Shown: piece after piece, positions 25,998 to 35,192 of the stretch | Layout: each line of letters opens with the position of its first letter | How positions within the stretch are numbered: position 1 is the stretch's first letter | Assembly: GCA_026398235.1 (NCBI GenBank) | Contig: JAPLTE010000088.1 | Coordinates: 1 to 52,796, forward strand | Direction of reading: 5' to 3' | Length of the DNA stretch: 52,796 nucleotides | Origin: Verrucomicrobiota bacterium | GTDB lineage: Bacteria; Verrucomicrobiota; Verrucomicrobiia; Chthoniobacterales; Chthoniobacteraceae | Notes under the pieces: generated by a model | What the model was told of the DNA's origin: nothing | Seen by the model: only the letters and a program-made list of their open reading frames with translations | The model's database searches: none | Made by a program: the position numbers and the translations under genes

Positions 25998-26825
25998 TTA
26001 TGAGCAGTTTTGCTTGGTGCCCTCGGTTGGCGCCTGTATGCGTGAGCCGAAAACCTGCCGGGCGATGGCTGGGGCGGTCTTGAGCATGATCCAGAGGTCC
26101 ATCCACAGGGACATGTGCCGAGCGTAATAAATATCCATTTCAATCATTGTGCTGAAGCTGGTTTCGTTTTTTCCGTTCACCTGCCAATACCCGGTCAACC
26201 CCGGCGGCGCGCTAAAGCGTTTCCGCTGCCATGCGCCATAGTTCGCAAATTCCGTGGCGGTGCAGGGGCGCGGCCCGACCAGGCTCATCTCCCCGCGAAC
26301 GACGTTGAAAAGTTGCGGCAGCTCGTCGAGCCCGCTCGCACGGAGAATGCGCCCCAAGGGAATCAGCCGGGGGTCGCCTGAACGATCGAGCTTGGTCATC
26401 GGGCAGTCTGCCTGCATCAGCCGCTCAAGGTGCCGCTCGTGTATTTGGGTTTCGGCGTTGACTTTCATGCTTCTGAACTTCAAGCAACGAAAACGCCTGC
26501 CCCGGTAACCCACGCGCTCCTGGCGAAAGAAGACCGGCCCTGGCGAGAGAATCGTGATGCCCAACGCCAGACAAACCATCAGCGGCAGCCAAAAGGGCAG
26601 TGCGAGTGCGATGCAGGTCAAATCCAGAACACGTTTCCAGCGCGGGAACGACGTGCTGGAGTCGCTCGCATCCTCCCCGGCCTTAGGCTCGGGCGATGCG
26701 CCGTTTGCCTGAGCTGATGCTTCGATAGGATCCATGTCCGAAGGAACGGCTTTTTCCGCATGCAGCGCTTTGCCCTCGGGACGCTCCGCAGCAGGTCGGT
26801 TTTGGGTCTTTTTATGACGCTCCAT
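25998..26825 (-). CDS. Initiating sugar-phosphate transferase (bacterial sugar transferase, PF02397 type)
   Basis: 275 residues. A polar, low-complexity N-terminus (1-60) precedes one membrane segment (VLDLTCIALALPFWLPLMVCLALG). Conserved motifs follow: GPVFFRQERVGYRGRRF, CLKFRSM, SGLDELPQLFNVVRGEMSLVGPRP and PGLTGYWQVNGK. These mark the PglC/WbaP catalytic domain that moves a sugar-1-phosphate from a nucleotide sugar to undecaprenyl phosphate. The lack of the four extra helices of WbaP/WcaJ makes it the small monotopic form. A strong GGAGGT precedes the ATG. It would start the polysaccharide repeat unit. Confidence 0.92.
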   Translation of the reverse strand: MERHKKTQNRPAAERPEGKALHAEKAVPSDMDPIEASAQANGASPEPKAGEDASDSSTSFPRWKRVLDLTCIALALPFWLPLMVCLALGITILSPGPVFFRQERVGYRGRRFRCLKFRSMKVNAETQIHERHLERLMQADCPMTKLDRSGDPRLIPLGRILRASGLDELPQLFNVVRGEMSLVGPRPCTATEFANYGAWQRKRFSAPPGLTGYWQVNGKNETSFSTMIEMDIYYARHMSLWMDLWIMLKTAPAIARQVFGSRIQAPTEGTKQNCS

Positions 26826-26944
26826 GCTTTACCTCCGCGTTTCAGGTGGGCTGTGGTGATGGGGGGCATCGTGGTCGCCTGTGTCCATTTCGAGGAGCTT
26901 CCCCCTTTTGGACGCTGCGCAATTTTGCCCTCGGAAAGGTTTGC

Positions 26945-28276
26945 CTACTCTTGCGGCACAGCTTGCGGCTGCGGCGTTTTCCGCACGGGTGGCGGGATCG
27001 CCCTCCGCGTGTCGATCAAAAGCGGCGCCTTCTTGCGGATATCCTCCCATTCATAGGTGGAATGGTCGGTGACGACCACCACGCAATCCGCTTCGTACAG
27101 GGCCTCGTGCAAGTCGGTTACCCCGGTCATTTGCAACCCATCATGGTTCAATAGGGCGACATGCGGATCGTGGTATTTTAGAATCGCCCCTTTTTGCGTG
27201 AGTTCATGAATAATATCCAACGCGGGAGACTCGCGCACATCGCCTACATCCTTTTTATAGGCAACCCCCAGCACCAGAACCTTGCTCCCCTTGAGCGGCT
27301 TGCCAGATTCATTCAGGGTGTCCTGAACTTTGCGCGCCCAGTAGCGGGGCATGCTGGTGTTTACTTCACTGGCGAGCTCGATGAACCGGGCGGTGTAATT
27401 GAGCGTGCGCAGTTTCCATGAAAGGTAAAGCGGATCAATGGGGATGCAATGGCCTCCCAAGCCGGGGCCTGGAGTGAATTTCATGAAGCCGAACGGCTTG
27501 GTGGCCGCCGCGTCGATCACCTCCCATACGTCGAGCCCGAGGCGGTCGCACATCAAGAGCACTTCGTTGACGAGGCCGATGTTTACCGCCCGGTAGGTGT
27601 TCTCGAGTAGCTTGACCATCTCCGCAGCCTCCGTGGAGGAGACGGGAACCAGGGTGTCGATGGCGCGTCCATAGTAGGCCCTCGAAACTTCCAGGCAATC
27701 GGGTGTGACGCCGCCGATCACTTTCGGCGTGGTGCGTGTGGTCCAGTCCCTGCGACCCGGGTCCACCCGTTCCGGAGAGAATGCGAGAAAGAAATTCTCG
27801 CCCACCTTGAGACGGTGGGTGCTCTTGGAGAGCAGCGGCAGAACCACTTCCATCGTGGTGCCAGGGTAGGTGGTCGATTCCAGCACCACCACCATGCCGG
27901 GGAGTAAATATTTGGCGAGTTGCTCGGTCACGCTGACGATGTAAGAAATATCCGGGTCGCCCGTTTTGCGCAGCGGCGTGGGAACACAAATCGAAATGGC
28001 GTCGCATTGGGCAATCGCGGAAAAATCCGATGTGGCCGAAAGCCGGTGCTGGCAAACGAGTTCCTGCACGGAGCGCTGGCTTACATCGTCGATGTAGGAC
28101 TGGCCGCAATTGATGGCATTCACCTTATTGGGGTCCAAATCAATGCCGATCACCTTGTAGCCAGATTCGGCGAAGACCACCGCGAGCGGCAGACCCACAT
28201 AACCGAGTCCGATGACTGCGACCTGAGCGTCGCCCGAGGCAAGTTTTTCCAGAAGTCGAGTTTTGCTGTTGTCCAT
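26945..28276 (-). CDS. wbpA: UDP-N-acetyl-D-glucosamine 6-dehydrogenase (WbpA-like)
   Basis: 443 residues, the UDP-glucose/GDP-mannose dehydrogenase layout. NAD-binding VAVIGLGYVGLPLAVVFAESG begins near residue 19. The nucleophilic cysteine is in PGLGGHCIPIDPLY, near 274. The C-terminal UDP-binding domain contains VLVLGVAYKKDVGDVRESPA. Two oxidation steps turn UDP-GlcNAc into UDP-GlcNAcA. The companion genes at 23265-25952 favour GlcNAc over glucose or ManNAc as substrate. It is the first gene of the polysaccharide locus; 223 bp upstream separate it from hemL. GGGGAGG precedes its ATG. Confidence 0.9.
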   Translation of the reverse strand: MDNSKTRLLEKLASGDAQVAVIGLGYVGLPLAVVFAESGYKVIGIDLDPNKVNAINCGQSYIDDVSQRSVQELVCQHRLSATSDFSAIAQCDAISICVPTPLRKTGDPDISYIVSVTEQLAKYLLPGMVVVLESTTYPGTTMEVVLPLLSKSTHRLKVGENFFLAFSPERVDPGRRDWTTRTTPKVIGGVTPDCLEVSRAYYGRAIDTLVPVSSTEAAEMVKLLENTYRAVNIGLVNEVLLMCDRLGLDVWEVIDAAATKPFGFMKFTPGPGLGGHCIPIDPLYLSWKLRTLNYTARFIELASEVNTSMPRYWARKVQDTLNESGKPLKGSKVLVLGVAYKKDVGDVRESPALDIIHELTQKGAILKYHDPHVALLNHDGLQMTGVTDLHEALYEADCVVVVTDHSTYEWEDIRKKAPLLIDTRRAIPPPVRKTPQPQAVPQE

Positions 28277-28499
28277 GTCCTCCCCTTGAAAATCCAGTGA
28301 TTGTTTTCTGCACTCTTATCGGAACGCGTCACCGTGTGGGATGCTCCCCAAAAGCAGCGATGCCGTTCCGCTCCAAAATCGTGCGTCCAATCCACAAGGC
28401 GCGGGGAAATTTTGGGCGCGTGCAAAATCAAAGCGCTCCTTTCTGCCACCTGCGCAGAGCGGTTCCTACGGGGGAGAGCCCCTGAGCTTACCGGGAATT
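28277..28499. other. Intergenic region upstream of the polysaccharide locus
   Basis: 223 bp between hemL (stop at 28500) and wbpA (start 28276), both read leftward. It must hold the promoter of the polysaccharide operon, or read-through from hemL must drive it. A short hairpin GGGG-AGAG-CCCC lies near 28470-28481 without a T-run. I could not identify a convincing -35/-10 pair. Confidence 0.4.
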
Positions 28500-29777
28500 C
28501 TAGAGAGCTGCCGCCGCGATGCGTGCGGTTTCCTGAATATCCGCTTCCGTGTGAGCCAGCGAGATGAACCCGGTCTCAAATTGCGAGGGGGCGAAGTAAA
28601 CCCCTCCCTCCAAGCAGGCATGGAAATACCGGGCGAACGCCGCGCGATCGCTCCGCTGGGCATCAGCGAGGTTGAGGACGGGACCGGCGGTGAAGAAGAG
28701 GCAGAACATCGAGCCGACGCGATGGAACGCCATTTCGCGTCCTTTTTGCCGGAGGGTGGCGCGAACGGTTTCTTCAAATAGGGCGCCGAGTTGCTCCAGG
28801 CGCGCCCAGCCGTTGACGCGCTCAAGTTCGCGCAATTGCGCGAGCCCCGCAGCCATGGCAAGGGGATTTCCCGAGAGGGTTCCGGCTTGGTAAACGGGCC
28901 CATCGGGTGAAAGGCGGTCCATAATGTCAGCCCGGCCTCCAAAGGCTCCCACGGGCAGCCCGCCGCCAATCACTTTTCCCAGAGCGGTAAGATCGGGCGT
29001 GATCCCGTAAAGTTCCTGTACGCCCCCGCGTGCCACACGAAAGCCGGTCATCACCTCGTCAAAAATTAAGAGCGTTCCGTTTTCGGTGCAGAGCCGCCGG
29101 AGTTCTTCCAAAAAGCCCGGCTGCGGGAAATAAAGTCCGGCGTTGGCGGGGATCGGCTCCAAAATAACGGCGGCAATCTCGCCGCCTTCGCGGCTGAAGA
29201 GCGCGCGGAGCGCTTCCGGGTCGTTGAAGGGAAGGGTGATTGTCAGGTCCGCGAAGGCGCGCGGCACCCCGGCGCTGTCGGGTTCGCCGTGCGTCAGTGC
29301 GCCGCTTCCCGCCCGGACGAGTAGGGAATCGACATGTCCGTGGTAACATCCCTCGAATTTGACGACTTTATCCCGGCCGGTGAAGCCTCGGGCCAGGCGC
29401 AGTGCGGACATGGTGGCTTCCGTTCCGGAGTTGACCATCCGCACTTTCTGGATGCTGGGCACCCACTCGCAAATGAGGCGCGCCATTTCCACTTCCAGCG
29501 GGTTCGGGATGCCGAAGCTTACGCCGTGAGCCGCCGTTTCGCGGATGGCCGAAAGCACCACCTCGGGCGCGTGCCCCAAAATGGCGGGCCCCCACGTGCC
29601 TACGTAATCGATCAACTCGTTGCCGTCCACATCCCAGATGCGGGCTCCTTTCGCGCGTTCCACAAAGAACGGCTCTCCTCCCACGCCGCGGAAAGCGCGA
29701 ACGGGGGAATTGACCCCGCCGGGGATGAAGCGTTTGGCCTCGGCAAAAGCGGCGACGGAAGCGGAATGCGAATTCAT
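28500..29777 (-). CDS. hemL: Glutamate-1-semialdehyde 2,1-aminomutase
   Basis: 425 residues, full length for Hem[27 protein letters not shown] is the near-invariant start. [20 protein letters not shown] binds PLP phosphate, [14 protein letters not shown] follows, and the PLP lysine is in [17 protein letters not shown]. It converts glutamate-1-semialdehyde to 5-aminolevulinate in the C5 route of haem synthesis. The neighbouring cydAB encode a haem-rich oxidase, but a 72-bp gap leaves co-transcription uncertain. Confidence 0.97.
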   Translation of the reverse strand: MNSHSASVAAFAEAKRFIPGGVNSPVRAFRGVGGEPFFVERAKGARIWDVDGNELIDYVGTWGPAILGHAPEVVLSAIRETAAHGVSFGIPNPLEVEMARLICEWVPSIQKVRMVNSGTEATMSALRLARGFTGRDKVVKFEGCYHGHVDSLLVRAGSGALTHGEPDSAGVPRAFADLTITLPFNDPEALRALFSREGGEIAAVILEPIPANAGLYFPQPGFLEELRRLCTENGTLLIFDEVMTGFRVARGGVQELYGITPDLTALGKVIGGGLPVGAFGGRADIMDRLSPDGPVYQAGTLSGNPLAMAAGLAQLRELERVNGWARLEQLGALFEETVRATLRQKGREMAFHRVGSMFCLFFTAGPVLNLADAQRSDRAAFARYFHACLEGGVYFAPSQFETGFISLAHTEADIQETARIAAAAL

Positions 29778-29849
29778 GCAGGGCAGATTACCTGCAAAAC
29801 CGCTGTGCGAAAGCGGAAAATGCCGCTACTGCTCCCACTGAAATTTGGA

Positions 29850-30881
29850 TCAATAGCTCATCGGATCGAGCTTCACCTTGCCCCGGAAAATAAAATAAAT
29901 GGTGGCCGTGTAGGCCAGCACAAGCGGCACGCCGATCGCTGCCACAATGAGCATGATCCCGAGCGTTTTTTGGGACGAGGCGGCATTCAGAAGGGTGAGG
30001 CTGTTTTCCGGATGGGGGAACGAATAGACCATGTGAGGGAACATCCCGATCCCAAAGAGGGCCATCAAGGCGATCATCGCAGCGCAGGAGCAGAGAAAAG
30101 CGTTGAAATCCCGGCCCAGGCTGATTTCACGCGGGATGTTGGCAATCGCAAGCGCGTTGAGCACGGCGACGGTAAACAGCCACGGGTAAGCTTTGAGCGT
30201 CTCCGTCATGTGCGGGATGTAAAGGAGCGTGGCGACCGTCACGGCCAGGTAGAAGAAGACAAAAATGAGGATGCAGCGGTTGACCCAGCCCCGAAGTTTG
30301 TCGTGCAGGGTGCCCTCGGTTTTCATCACGCCATAAATCGCCCCGTGCATTGCGAACAGCGCCACGGTGGTCACGCCCACCAGCAGAGGGTAGGGGCGCA
30401 GGAGGTGAAAAAAGTTGGCCGCGAATTCCTTTTCGGGATCCAGCGGCACCCCGGAAATGATGTTGCCCAGCGCCACGCCGATCAAGAAGGCCGAGAGGAC
30501 GCTGCCGATGCTGAAACCGATGTCCCACATTTGCCGCCACCAGCGCATCGGTAGTTTGCTGCGGAATTCGATGGCTACGGCGCGGAAAATCAGCGCGACG
30601 AGCAGCAGCATGAACGCGAGGTAAAAGCCGGAGAAGACCGTCGCATAGACCATCGGAAAAGCGGCGAACAACGCGCCGCCTCCCGTGACGAGCCATACTT
30701 CGTTGCCGTCCCACACCGGGCCGATGGAGTTGAGCATGATCCGGCGTTCCTCGTCCGTTTTGGTGAAAAGGTGCAGCGCGCCGATGCCGAGATCGAACCC
30801 GTCGAGGATGGCGTAGCCGGTGAACAGGACGCCCACGAGGGCGAACCAGACAAAGTTTAAAAGGGGAATATCGTCAAACAT
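29850..30881 (-). CDS. cydB: Cytochrome bd oxidase subunit II
   Basis: 343 residues with about eight membrane helices. The start [27 protein letters not shown] is the typical CydB opening, and [23 protein letters not shown] is the family signature. It pairs with CydA in the quinol oxidase that reduces oxygen to water at the inner membrane. Its ATG lies inside the end of cydA (8-nt overlap), giving strong coupling. No small CydX-type ORF is evident in the 72 bp downstream. Confidence 0.97.
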   Translation of the reverse strand: MFDDIPLLNFVWFALVGVLFTGYAILDGFDLGIGALHLFTKTDEERRIMLNSIGPVWDGNEVWLVTGGGALFAAFPMVYATVFSGFYLAFMLLLVALIFRAVAIEFRSKLPMRWWRQMWDIGFSIGSVLSAFLIGVALGNIISGVPLDPEKEFAANFFHLLRPYPLLVGVTTVALFAMHGAIYGVMKTEGTLHDKLRGWVNRCILIFVFFYLAVTVATLLYIPHMTETLKAYPWLFTVAVLNALAIANIPREISLGRDFNAFLCSCAAMIALMALFGIGMFPHMVYSFPHPENSLTLLNAASSQKTLGIMLIVAAIGVPLVLAYTATIYFIFRGKVKLDPMSY

Positions 30882-32241
30882 CGGCGCGGGGCTCCTTACG
30901 CAAAGGTCCGACGGGAGTAAGATCGGCCTCGTCGGGCCCGTGTTGGATTTTGTGGTTTAAGAGGAAGATGAAAACAGCGAAGAGGAGCGCATAAACCAGC
31001 GAAAACATAATCAGCGAGGAGACGATCGCTCCGCCACTCACGACTTTGGAAAGCGAATCCGAGGTGCGCAGCAGGCCATAGACGATCCACGGCTGGCGTC
31101 CGATTTCCGCCGAGGCCCAGCCCAGTTGGTTGGCCATTTGCGGCCCAAGCACGGAGAGGACAAGGATTCCCAGCAGCCACCGCTGTTCGAAGAGCTTGCC
31201 GCGCCACCATTGCACGGTGCTCAAGAGCGCCAATCCGATGAGCCCCAACCCGATCGCCACCATTGCGTGGTAGGTTTGGAATACGACATTCACAGGGGGG
31301 CGGTCGGCGGGCGCGAATTCGTTGAGGCCGCGCACCGGCTTATTCCCGTCTCCATAGATCAGGAAACTGAGCATCTTGGGAATCGCGAGCCCGAACCGGA
31401 CCTCGCGGCCCGCTTCGTCCACCCATCCGAACAGATAAAGCGAGGCCGGGGCGGTTGGGTAATGGGCCTCAAAGGCGGCCAGCTTGGCGGGTTGATTTTG
31501 GCTCACGCCTACGGCGCTGTCGTGGCCTGTGTAGAGCTGGAATAGCGATGCGGCCAGCGCGACCACAAGCCCCATCTGGAGCGAGCGTTTGGCGAAATCG
31601 AGATATTTGCCTTTAAGCAGATACCAAGCGCTCACGCTCACCACCATCCACGCCCCCGCCTGCCACGCGCCGCAGACGGTGTGGATCAGGCGATCCATTG
31701 AGGAGGGATTGAACACCATGGCCCAAAAATCGGTGATTTCAGCCCGGGTGATGCCCGCGTGGTTGACAAGGTGAAATCCAGCGGGCGTTTGTTGCCAGGA
31801 GTTTGCCACGATGATCCAGACCGCGCTGAAATGCGCGCCGAAGGCAACCATGCAGGTGGCGAAGAAATGCGTTTTGGGACCGACCCGATCCCAGCCAAAG
31901 AGCAGCAGCGCGAGAAAACCGGATTCCAGGAAAAACGCGAAAATGCCCTCAGCGGCAAGCGCGCTGCCAAACACATCGCCAACGAACCGGGAATAGACCG
32001 CCCAGTTCGTGCCGAACTCGAACTCCATTACGATCCCTGTGGCGACCCCAATCGCGAATACCAACCCGAAAACGCGCGTCCAATAGCGCGCCATTTGGTG
32101 GTAGACCGGGTTTTTAGTCTTCAGCCACGTTCCCTCCATGAGCACCAGCAGCAAGCCGAGCCCAATGGAGAGCGGCGGGAACAGGTAGTGAAAACCAATC
32201 GTGAACGCGAATTGTAGACGGGCGAGGGTTAGGGCATCCAT
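30874..32241 (-). CDS. cydA: Cytochrome bd oxidase subunit I
   Basis: 455 residues. The b595/d ligand histidine is H18 in [15 protein letters not shown]. The b558 region is [14 protein letters not shown], and the quinol-binding Q-loop has [31 protein letters not shown] is the invariant C-terminal motif. The Q-loop is short, as in many non-enterobacterial enzymes. It is the catalytic subunit of a high-affinity terminal oxidase, useful at low oxygen. A 189-bp region separates it from the divergent OatA-like gene. Confidence 0.97.
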   Translation of the reverse strand: MDALTLARLQFAFTIGFHYLFPPLSIGLGLLLVLMEGTWLKTKNPVYHQMARYWTRVFGLVFAIGVATGIVMEFEFGTNWAVYSRFVGDVFGSALAAEGIFAFFLESGFLALLLFGWDRVGPKTHFFATCMVAFGAHFSAVWIIVANSWQQTPAGFHLVNHAGITRAEITDFWAMVFNPSSMDRLIHTVCGAWQAGAWMVVSVSAWYLLKGKYLDFAKRSLQMGLVVALAASLFQLYTGHDSAVGVSQNQPAKLAAFEAHYPTAPASLYLFGWVDEAGREVRFGLAIPKMLSFLIYGDGNKPVRGLNEFAPADRPPVNVVFQTYHAMVAIGLGLIGLALLSTVQWWRGKLFEQRWLLGILVLSVLGPQMANQLGWASAEIGRQPWIVYGLLRTSDSLSKVVSGGAIVSSLIMFSLVYALLFAVFIFLLNHKIQHGPDEADLTPVGPLRKEPRADV

Positions 32242-32430
32242 GGGGATTGGCTCAGATTTGAGCCTCCTGTATATCGTGCCTGCTCATCAAAAACAGCTCA
32301 AAATTCCGCTGTTTTTACGGCAGCAGGGGGTGTCGTTTTTGATTATAAATGCTTTCTAAATATTGCCTTCTGAAGATTCTCTCTTTTTAATCCAGCATCC
32401 TTCCGTCCGTGAGTCACCACTTCATTCCGT
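32242..32430. promoter_or_regulatory. Divergent promoter region between cydA and the OatA-like gene
   Basis: The 189 bp between two divergently read genes must contain both promoters. It is A/T-rich around 32320-32360. A near-palindromic AAAACAGC...GCTGTTTTT sits near 32289-32319. This could be an operator or a transcript hairpin, but I cannot name a regulator. Confidence 0.4.
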
Positions 32431-34473
32431 ATGCCATCCACTTTGTCCCCTCGAGTTCATAAACACCAGGCACTCGCCTATCGCCCGGAGATTGATGGAC
32501 TGCGTGCTCTTGCGGTGCTGTCGGTTGTCTTCTTTCACGCCCATTTTTATTGCCCGGGGGGATATGTGGGGGTGGATGTCTTTTTTGTCATCTCCGGGTT
32601 TCTGATCACCTCCCTCATCCTGAGAGATCTCCGTGCAGACCGGTTTTCCCTGGCGGAGTTCTGGGAGCGCCGCATCCGCCGGATTCTCCCGGCGATGATG
32701 GTGATGGTGTTGGCGACCCTTATTTGCGGCGGCTTTTTGCTTCTTTCCAAGGATTATGAAGCGCTGGGGAGGTCGGCCATCGCCCAAGCCTTCTTGGTGG
32801 CGAATCTCTTTTTCTTGCGGGATGATGCGACCCGAGGCGGCTATTTTGGCCCCACGTCGGATCAACGGCCGCTGTTGCACACCTGGTCTCTTGCCGTCGA
32901 GGAACAGTTTTATCTTCTTTTTCCCTTGGTGCTGGTGTGCCTGTTCCGTTTTGAGCGATTCCGAAATCCCAGGACTTTAGGCCGGCTTTTATTGGCGGGG
33001 CTCCTCGCAGGGTTGGTGCTGGCTGCCCACGACCTCAAGAATCACCCCGAAGCCACCTTTTATCTGCTGCCCACACGGGCATGGGAACTTTTGTGCGGAG
33101 CATGGATCGCCTCGTTGTCCAGTGCTGGCCTACCGGGCAACCGGTGGTTGCGGGAAGGGGCGTCTTGGCTCGGCATTGCAGGGATCCTGCTTCCGTGTTG
33201 GCTCTACACAAAGCAGACCCCCTTTCCGGGGTTGGCGGCGCTCCCTCCCTGCTTGGGAACCGCCCTGCTCATCTGGAGCAATACCCGGCACCAGGACGGG
33301 CAGAGTGGCACAACTGCGGCGGGTCGTCTTTTGGCGCTTCGACCGATCGTGTTTATCGGGATGATTTCCTATTCCCTTTATTTGTGGCACTGGCCGGTGC
33401 TGGTCCTGGGCAAATACTGGTATCTTCACAGCAGCACCCCTTGGTATTTAAGCGCGGGATTGGTGCTGCTGGCGGGTTTATTGGCGGTTCTCTCCTGGCG
33501 TTTTGTGGAAACCCCTTTTCGCAGGAAGATCCTGATGGCCACCCGGGCATCCGCCTTCCGTTTCGCAGCGGTGAGCGCCTCGATCACCCTGTTGATCGGC
33601 ACTGCTCTGACGGTGCTTCGAGGCTTGCCAGCCAGATTGCCTGAACTTGCGTTAAAAAATGAGGAAGCCGAACAGGATCGAGCGGGTACCCGGGAGATGA
33701 GTTTATCCATCAAGAGCATCCGGCAGGGTCGCCTGTTTCCTTTCGGATGCAGGGAGTCTGCGGTGACTCCGAAGCTCCTGTTGTGGGGAGACAGCCACGC
33801 CAAGCACGCGATTCCTGCGCTGGACGCGCTCTGCCGCGAGTGGGGTATCGCGGGATGCGCGGCCACGCGTTCAGCGAATCCGCCTTTGCTGGATTATGGA
33901 CTGAAAGATATCACGGCCGAGTTTTCGGCGGCCGTGCTGGAGCAAATCAAGCGGAAAGGCATTTCCAATGTCATCTTGGCTGCGTATTGGAGTTCGTATC
34001 AGAGCAAGGATCCACAAATTCTTGAGACAACGCTTTCCGCAACGATCCGAAAGCTCCACGAGGCGGGCTGCAAAGTGTGGGTGCTTCAAGATGTGCCCGA
34101 TTTTGATGTTGAGCCTTTCAAGGTTCTTGCCCGGAACGCGATCTTTGGCATGGATGACCCCATTTCCTGGCGCAGACAGGTTTCCGAACATCATCGTAAG
34201 AATGCGATCCTCTATCAAATGGCAGAGCAAGGCCTGCCAGCGACATTCCTCGATCCCGCGCCCCGGTTGCTGGATCCGCAGAGCAACAGCTACCGCGCAG
34301 ATATCCAAGGCATTTCCCTTTACCATGACGTCGGCCATCTAACGTCCAAAGGGTCGCTCGCCCTTCTGCTGCCCATGTTCAGAGAGGCGCTGGCGGGACA
34401 ATTGGGTTCAGTGGGGCAGGCGGGAGAGCATCCCTCTTTGGCCCCCACAGAACTCCCGAAACCGATGCCCTAG
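32431..34473 (+). CDS. OatA-like acyltransferase (AT3) with C-terminal SGNH domain
   Basis: 680 residues. The N-terminal AT3 domain opens with [23 protein letters not shown], followed by [18 protein letters not shown] and about ten membrane helices to residue 395. [18 protein letters not shown] is the family signature. A periplasmic SGNH hydrolase-like domain follows: GDSHAKHA near residue 453 holds the nucleophile and DVGHLTS near 632 holds the Asp-His pair. Such proteins move acetyl groups across the membrane onto peptidoglycan or surface glycans. No Shine-Dalgarno site is seen. The stop codon shares two bases with the stop of the converging gene at 34470. Confidence 0.93.
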   Translation: MPSTLSPRVHKHQALAYRPEIDGLRALAVLSVVFFHAHFYCPGGYVGVDVFFVISGFLITSLILRDLRADRFSLAEFWERRIRRILPAMMVMVLATLICGGFLLLSKDYEALGRSAIAQAFLVANLFFLRDDATRGGYFGPTSDQRPLLHTWSLAVEEQFYLLFPLVLVCLFRFERFRNPRTLGRLLLAGLLAGLVLAAHDLKNHPEATFYLLPTRAWELLCGAWIASLSSAGLPGNRWLREGASWLGIAGILLPCWLYTKQTPFPGLAALPPCLGTALLIWSNTRHQDGQSGTTAAGRLLALRPIVFIGMISYSLYLWHWPVLVLGKYWYLHSSTPWYLSAGLVLLAGLLAVLSWRFVETPFRRKILMATRASAFRFAAVSASITLLIGTALTVLRGLPARLPELALKNEEAEQDRAGTREMSLSIKSIRQGRLFPFGCRESAVTPKLLLWGDSHAKHAIPALDALCREWGIAGCAATRSANPPLLDYGLKDITAEFSAAVLEQIKRKGISNVILAAYWSSYQSKDPQILETTLSATIRKLHEAGCKVWVLQDVPDFDVEPFKVLARNAIFGMDDPISWRRQVSEHHRKNAILYQMAEQGLPATFLDPAPRLLDPQSNSYRADIQGISLYHDVGHLTSKGSLALLLPMFREALAGQLGSVGQAGEHPSLAPTELPKPMP

Positions 34474-35087
34474 CAAATCGTGTTGGTTGCGGAAGATTCC
34501 TGCGTCAAATGTTTGACAATTTGCGCTGGATTTCCGGCCACGACCACATTGGGCGGCACGTCTTTGGTGACGATGGCCCCGGCGGCAACCACGGAGTTTT
34601 CTCCAATGGTGACGCCTTTGAGGATGATCGCGCCCATGCCGATCCAGACATTGTCCTTGATCCGCACGGGTGCGGTGCGGATCGGTGGGCGAGGGGGGCG
34701 GCCTTCCGCGAACGGCGCGAGCGCCAGGGCATCCTGATGCCGCTGCGCCGGGTCGAGCGGATGAAAGTCGCTGTCGGCAATCCCCACGTTCCAGGAAATG
34801 ATGCAGTAATTGCCGATCTCGATCAATTCCTCGGCCATGATGAGCGCGCCGTTGAGCAGTGTGTAGTCGCCGATGGTGCACTTGCCCTCCTTGCCGATGG
34901 AAAAGGAGCAACCGGAGTAGCACGAGCTGTTGGAGCCGATGACGACGCCGGGTTTGTGGCGGGACCGGTAGAACCGGAAGATTTGCGTCGTCTCAAAATA
35001 GCAGCCGTCGCCCCATTCAATCCCCTCCGGGATCGGCTTGGGATACCAGTCTTGGTGAATCGTGCGGTCGGGGAGTACGTTGGTCAT
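34470..35087 (-). CDS. Hexapeptide-repeat O-acetyltransferase (maltose/LacA-like)
   Basis: 205 residues. Left-handed beta-helix repeats run through [23 protein letters not shown] and [35 protein letters not shown], ending [11 protein letters not shown] proline-rich insertion ([14 protein letters not shown], near 130) is unusual. The HPLDP motif near residue 110 supplies the likely catalytic histidine. It converges on the OatA-like gene, with overlapping stop codons and no room for a terminator. It is probably a cytoplasmic acetyltransferase for a sugar or nucleotide sugar; the substrate is unknown. Confidence 0.85.
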   Translation of the reverse strand: MTNVLPDRTIHQDWYPKPIPEGIEWGDGCYFETTQIFRFYRSRHKPGVVIGSNSSCYSGCSFSIGKEGKCTIGDYTLLNGALIMAEELIEIGNYCIISWNVGIADSDFHPLDPAQRHQDALALAPFAEGRPPRPPIRTAPVRIKDNVWIGMGAIILKGVTIGENSVVAAGAIVTKDVPPNVVVAGNPAQIVKHLTQESSATNTIC

Positions 35088-35104
35088 AAAAATCAGGAAA
35101 TTAT

Positions 35105-35128
35105 AATCAGGAAGCCAGGAAACCAGGA
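35105..35128. repeat. 24-nt direct repeat, copy 1
   Basis: Identical over 24 nt to 39427-39450 (core GGAAGCCAGGAAACCAGG). Both copies lie just upstream of minus-strand genes. Right of this copy, 35155-35180 holds three ATCTGCG units. It looks like a dispersed repeat of the genome. Confidence 0.6.
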
Positions 35129-35192
35129 AGGAACAAGCGGAGGAAATTTCATCAATCTGCGTTCATCTGCGAAATCTGCGAATAAACTTCTT

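Noticed and set aside
1-28276. Exosortase/PEP-CTERM system linked to the polysaccharide locus
   Set aside because: Such systems are common beside loci like this one in related bacteria, but no exosortase gene or PEP-CTERM tail is present in the window.
28470-28481. GGGG-AGAG-CCCC hairpin as terminator of hemL
   Set aside because: Only four pairs and no T-run on the minus strand.
29334-30554. 406-codon plus-strand open frame opposite hemL and cydB
   Set aside because: Antisense shadow of two certain genes.
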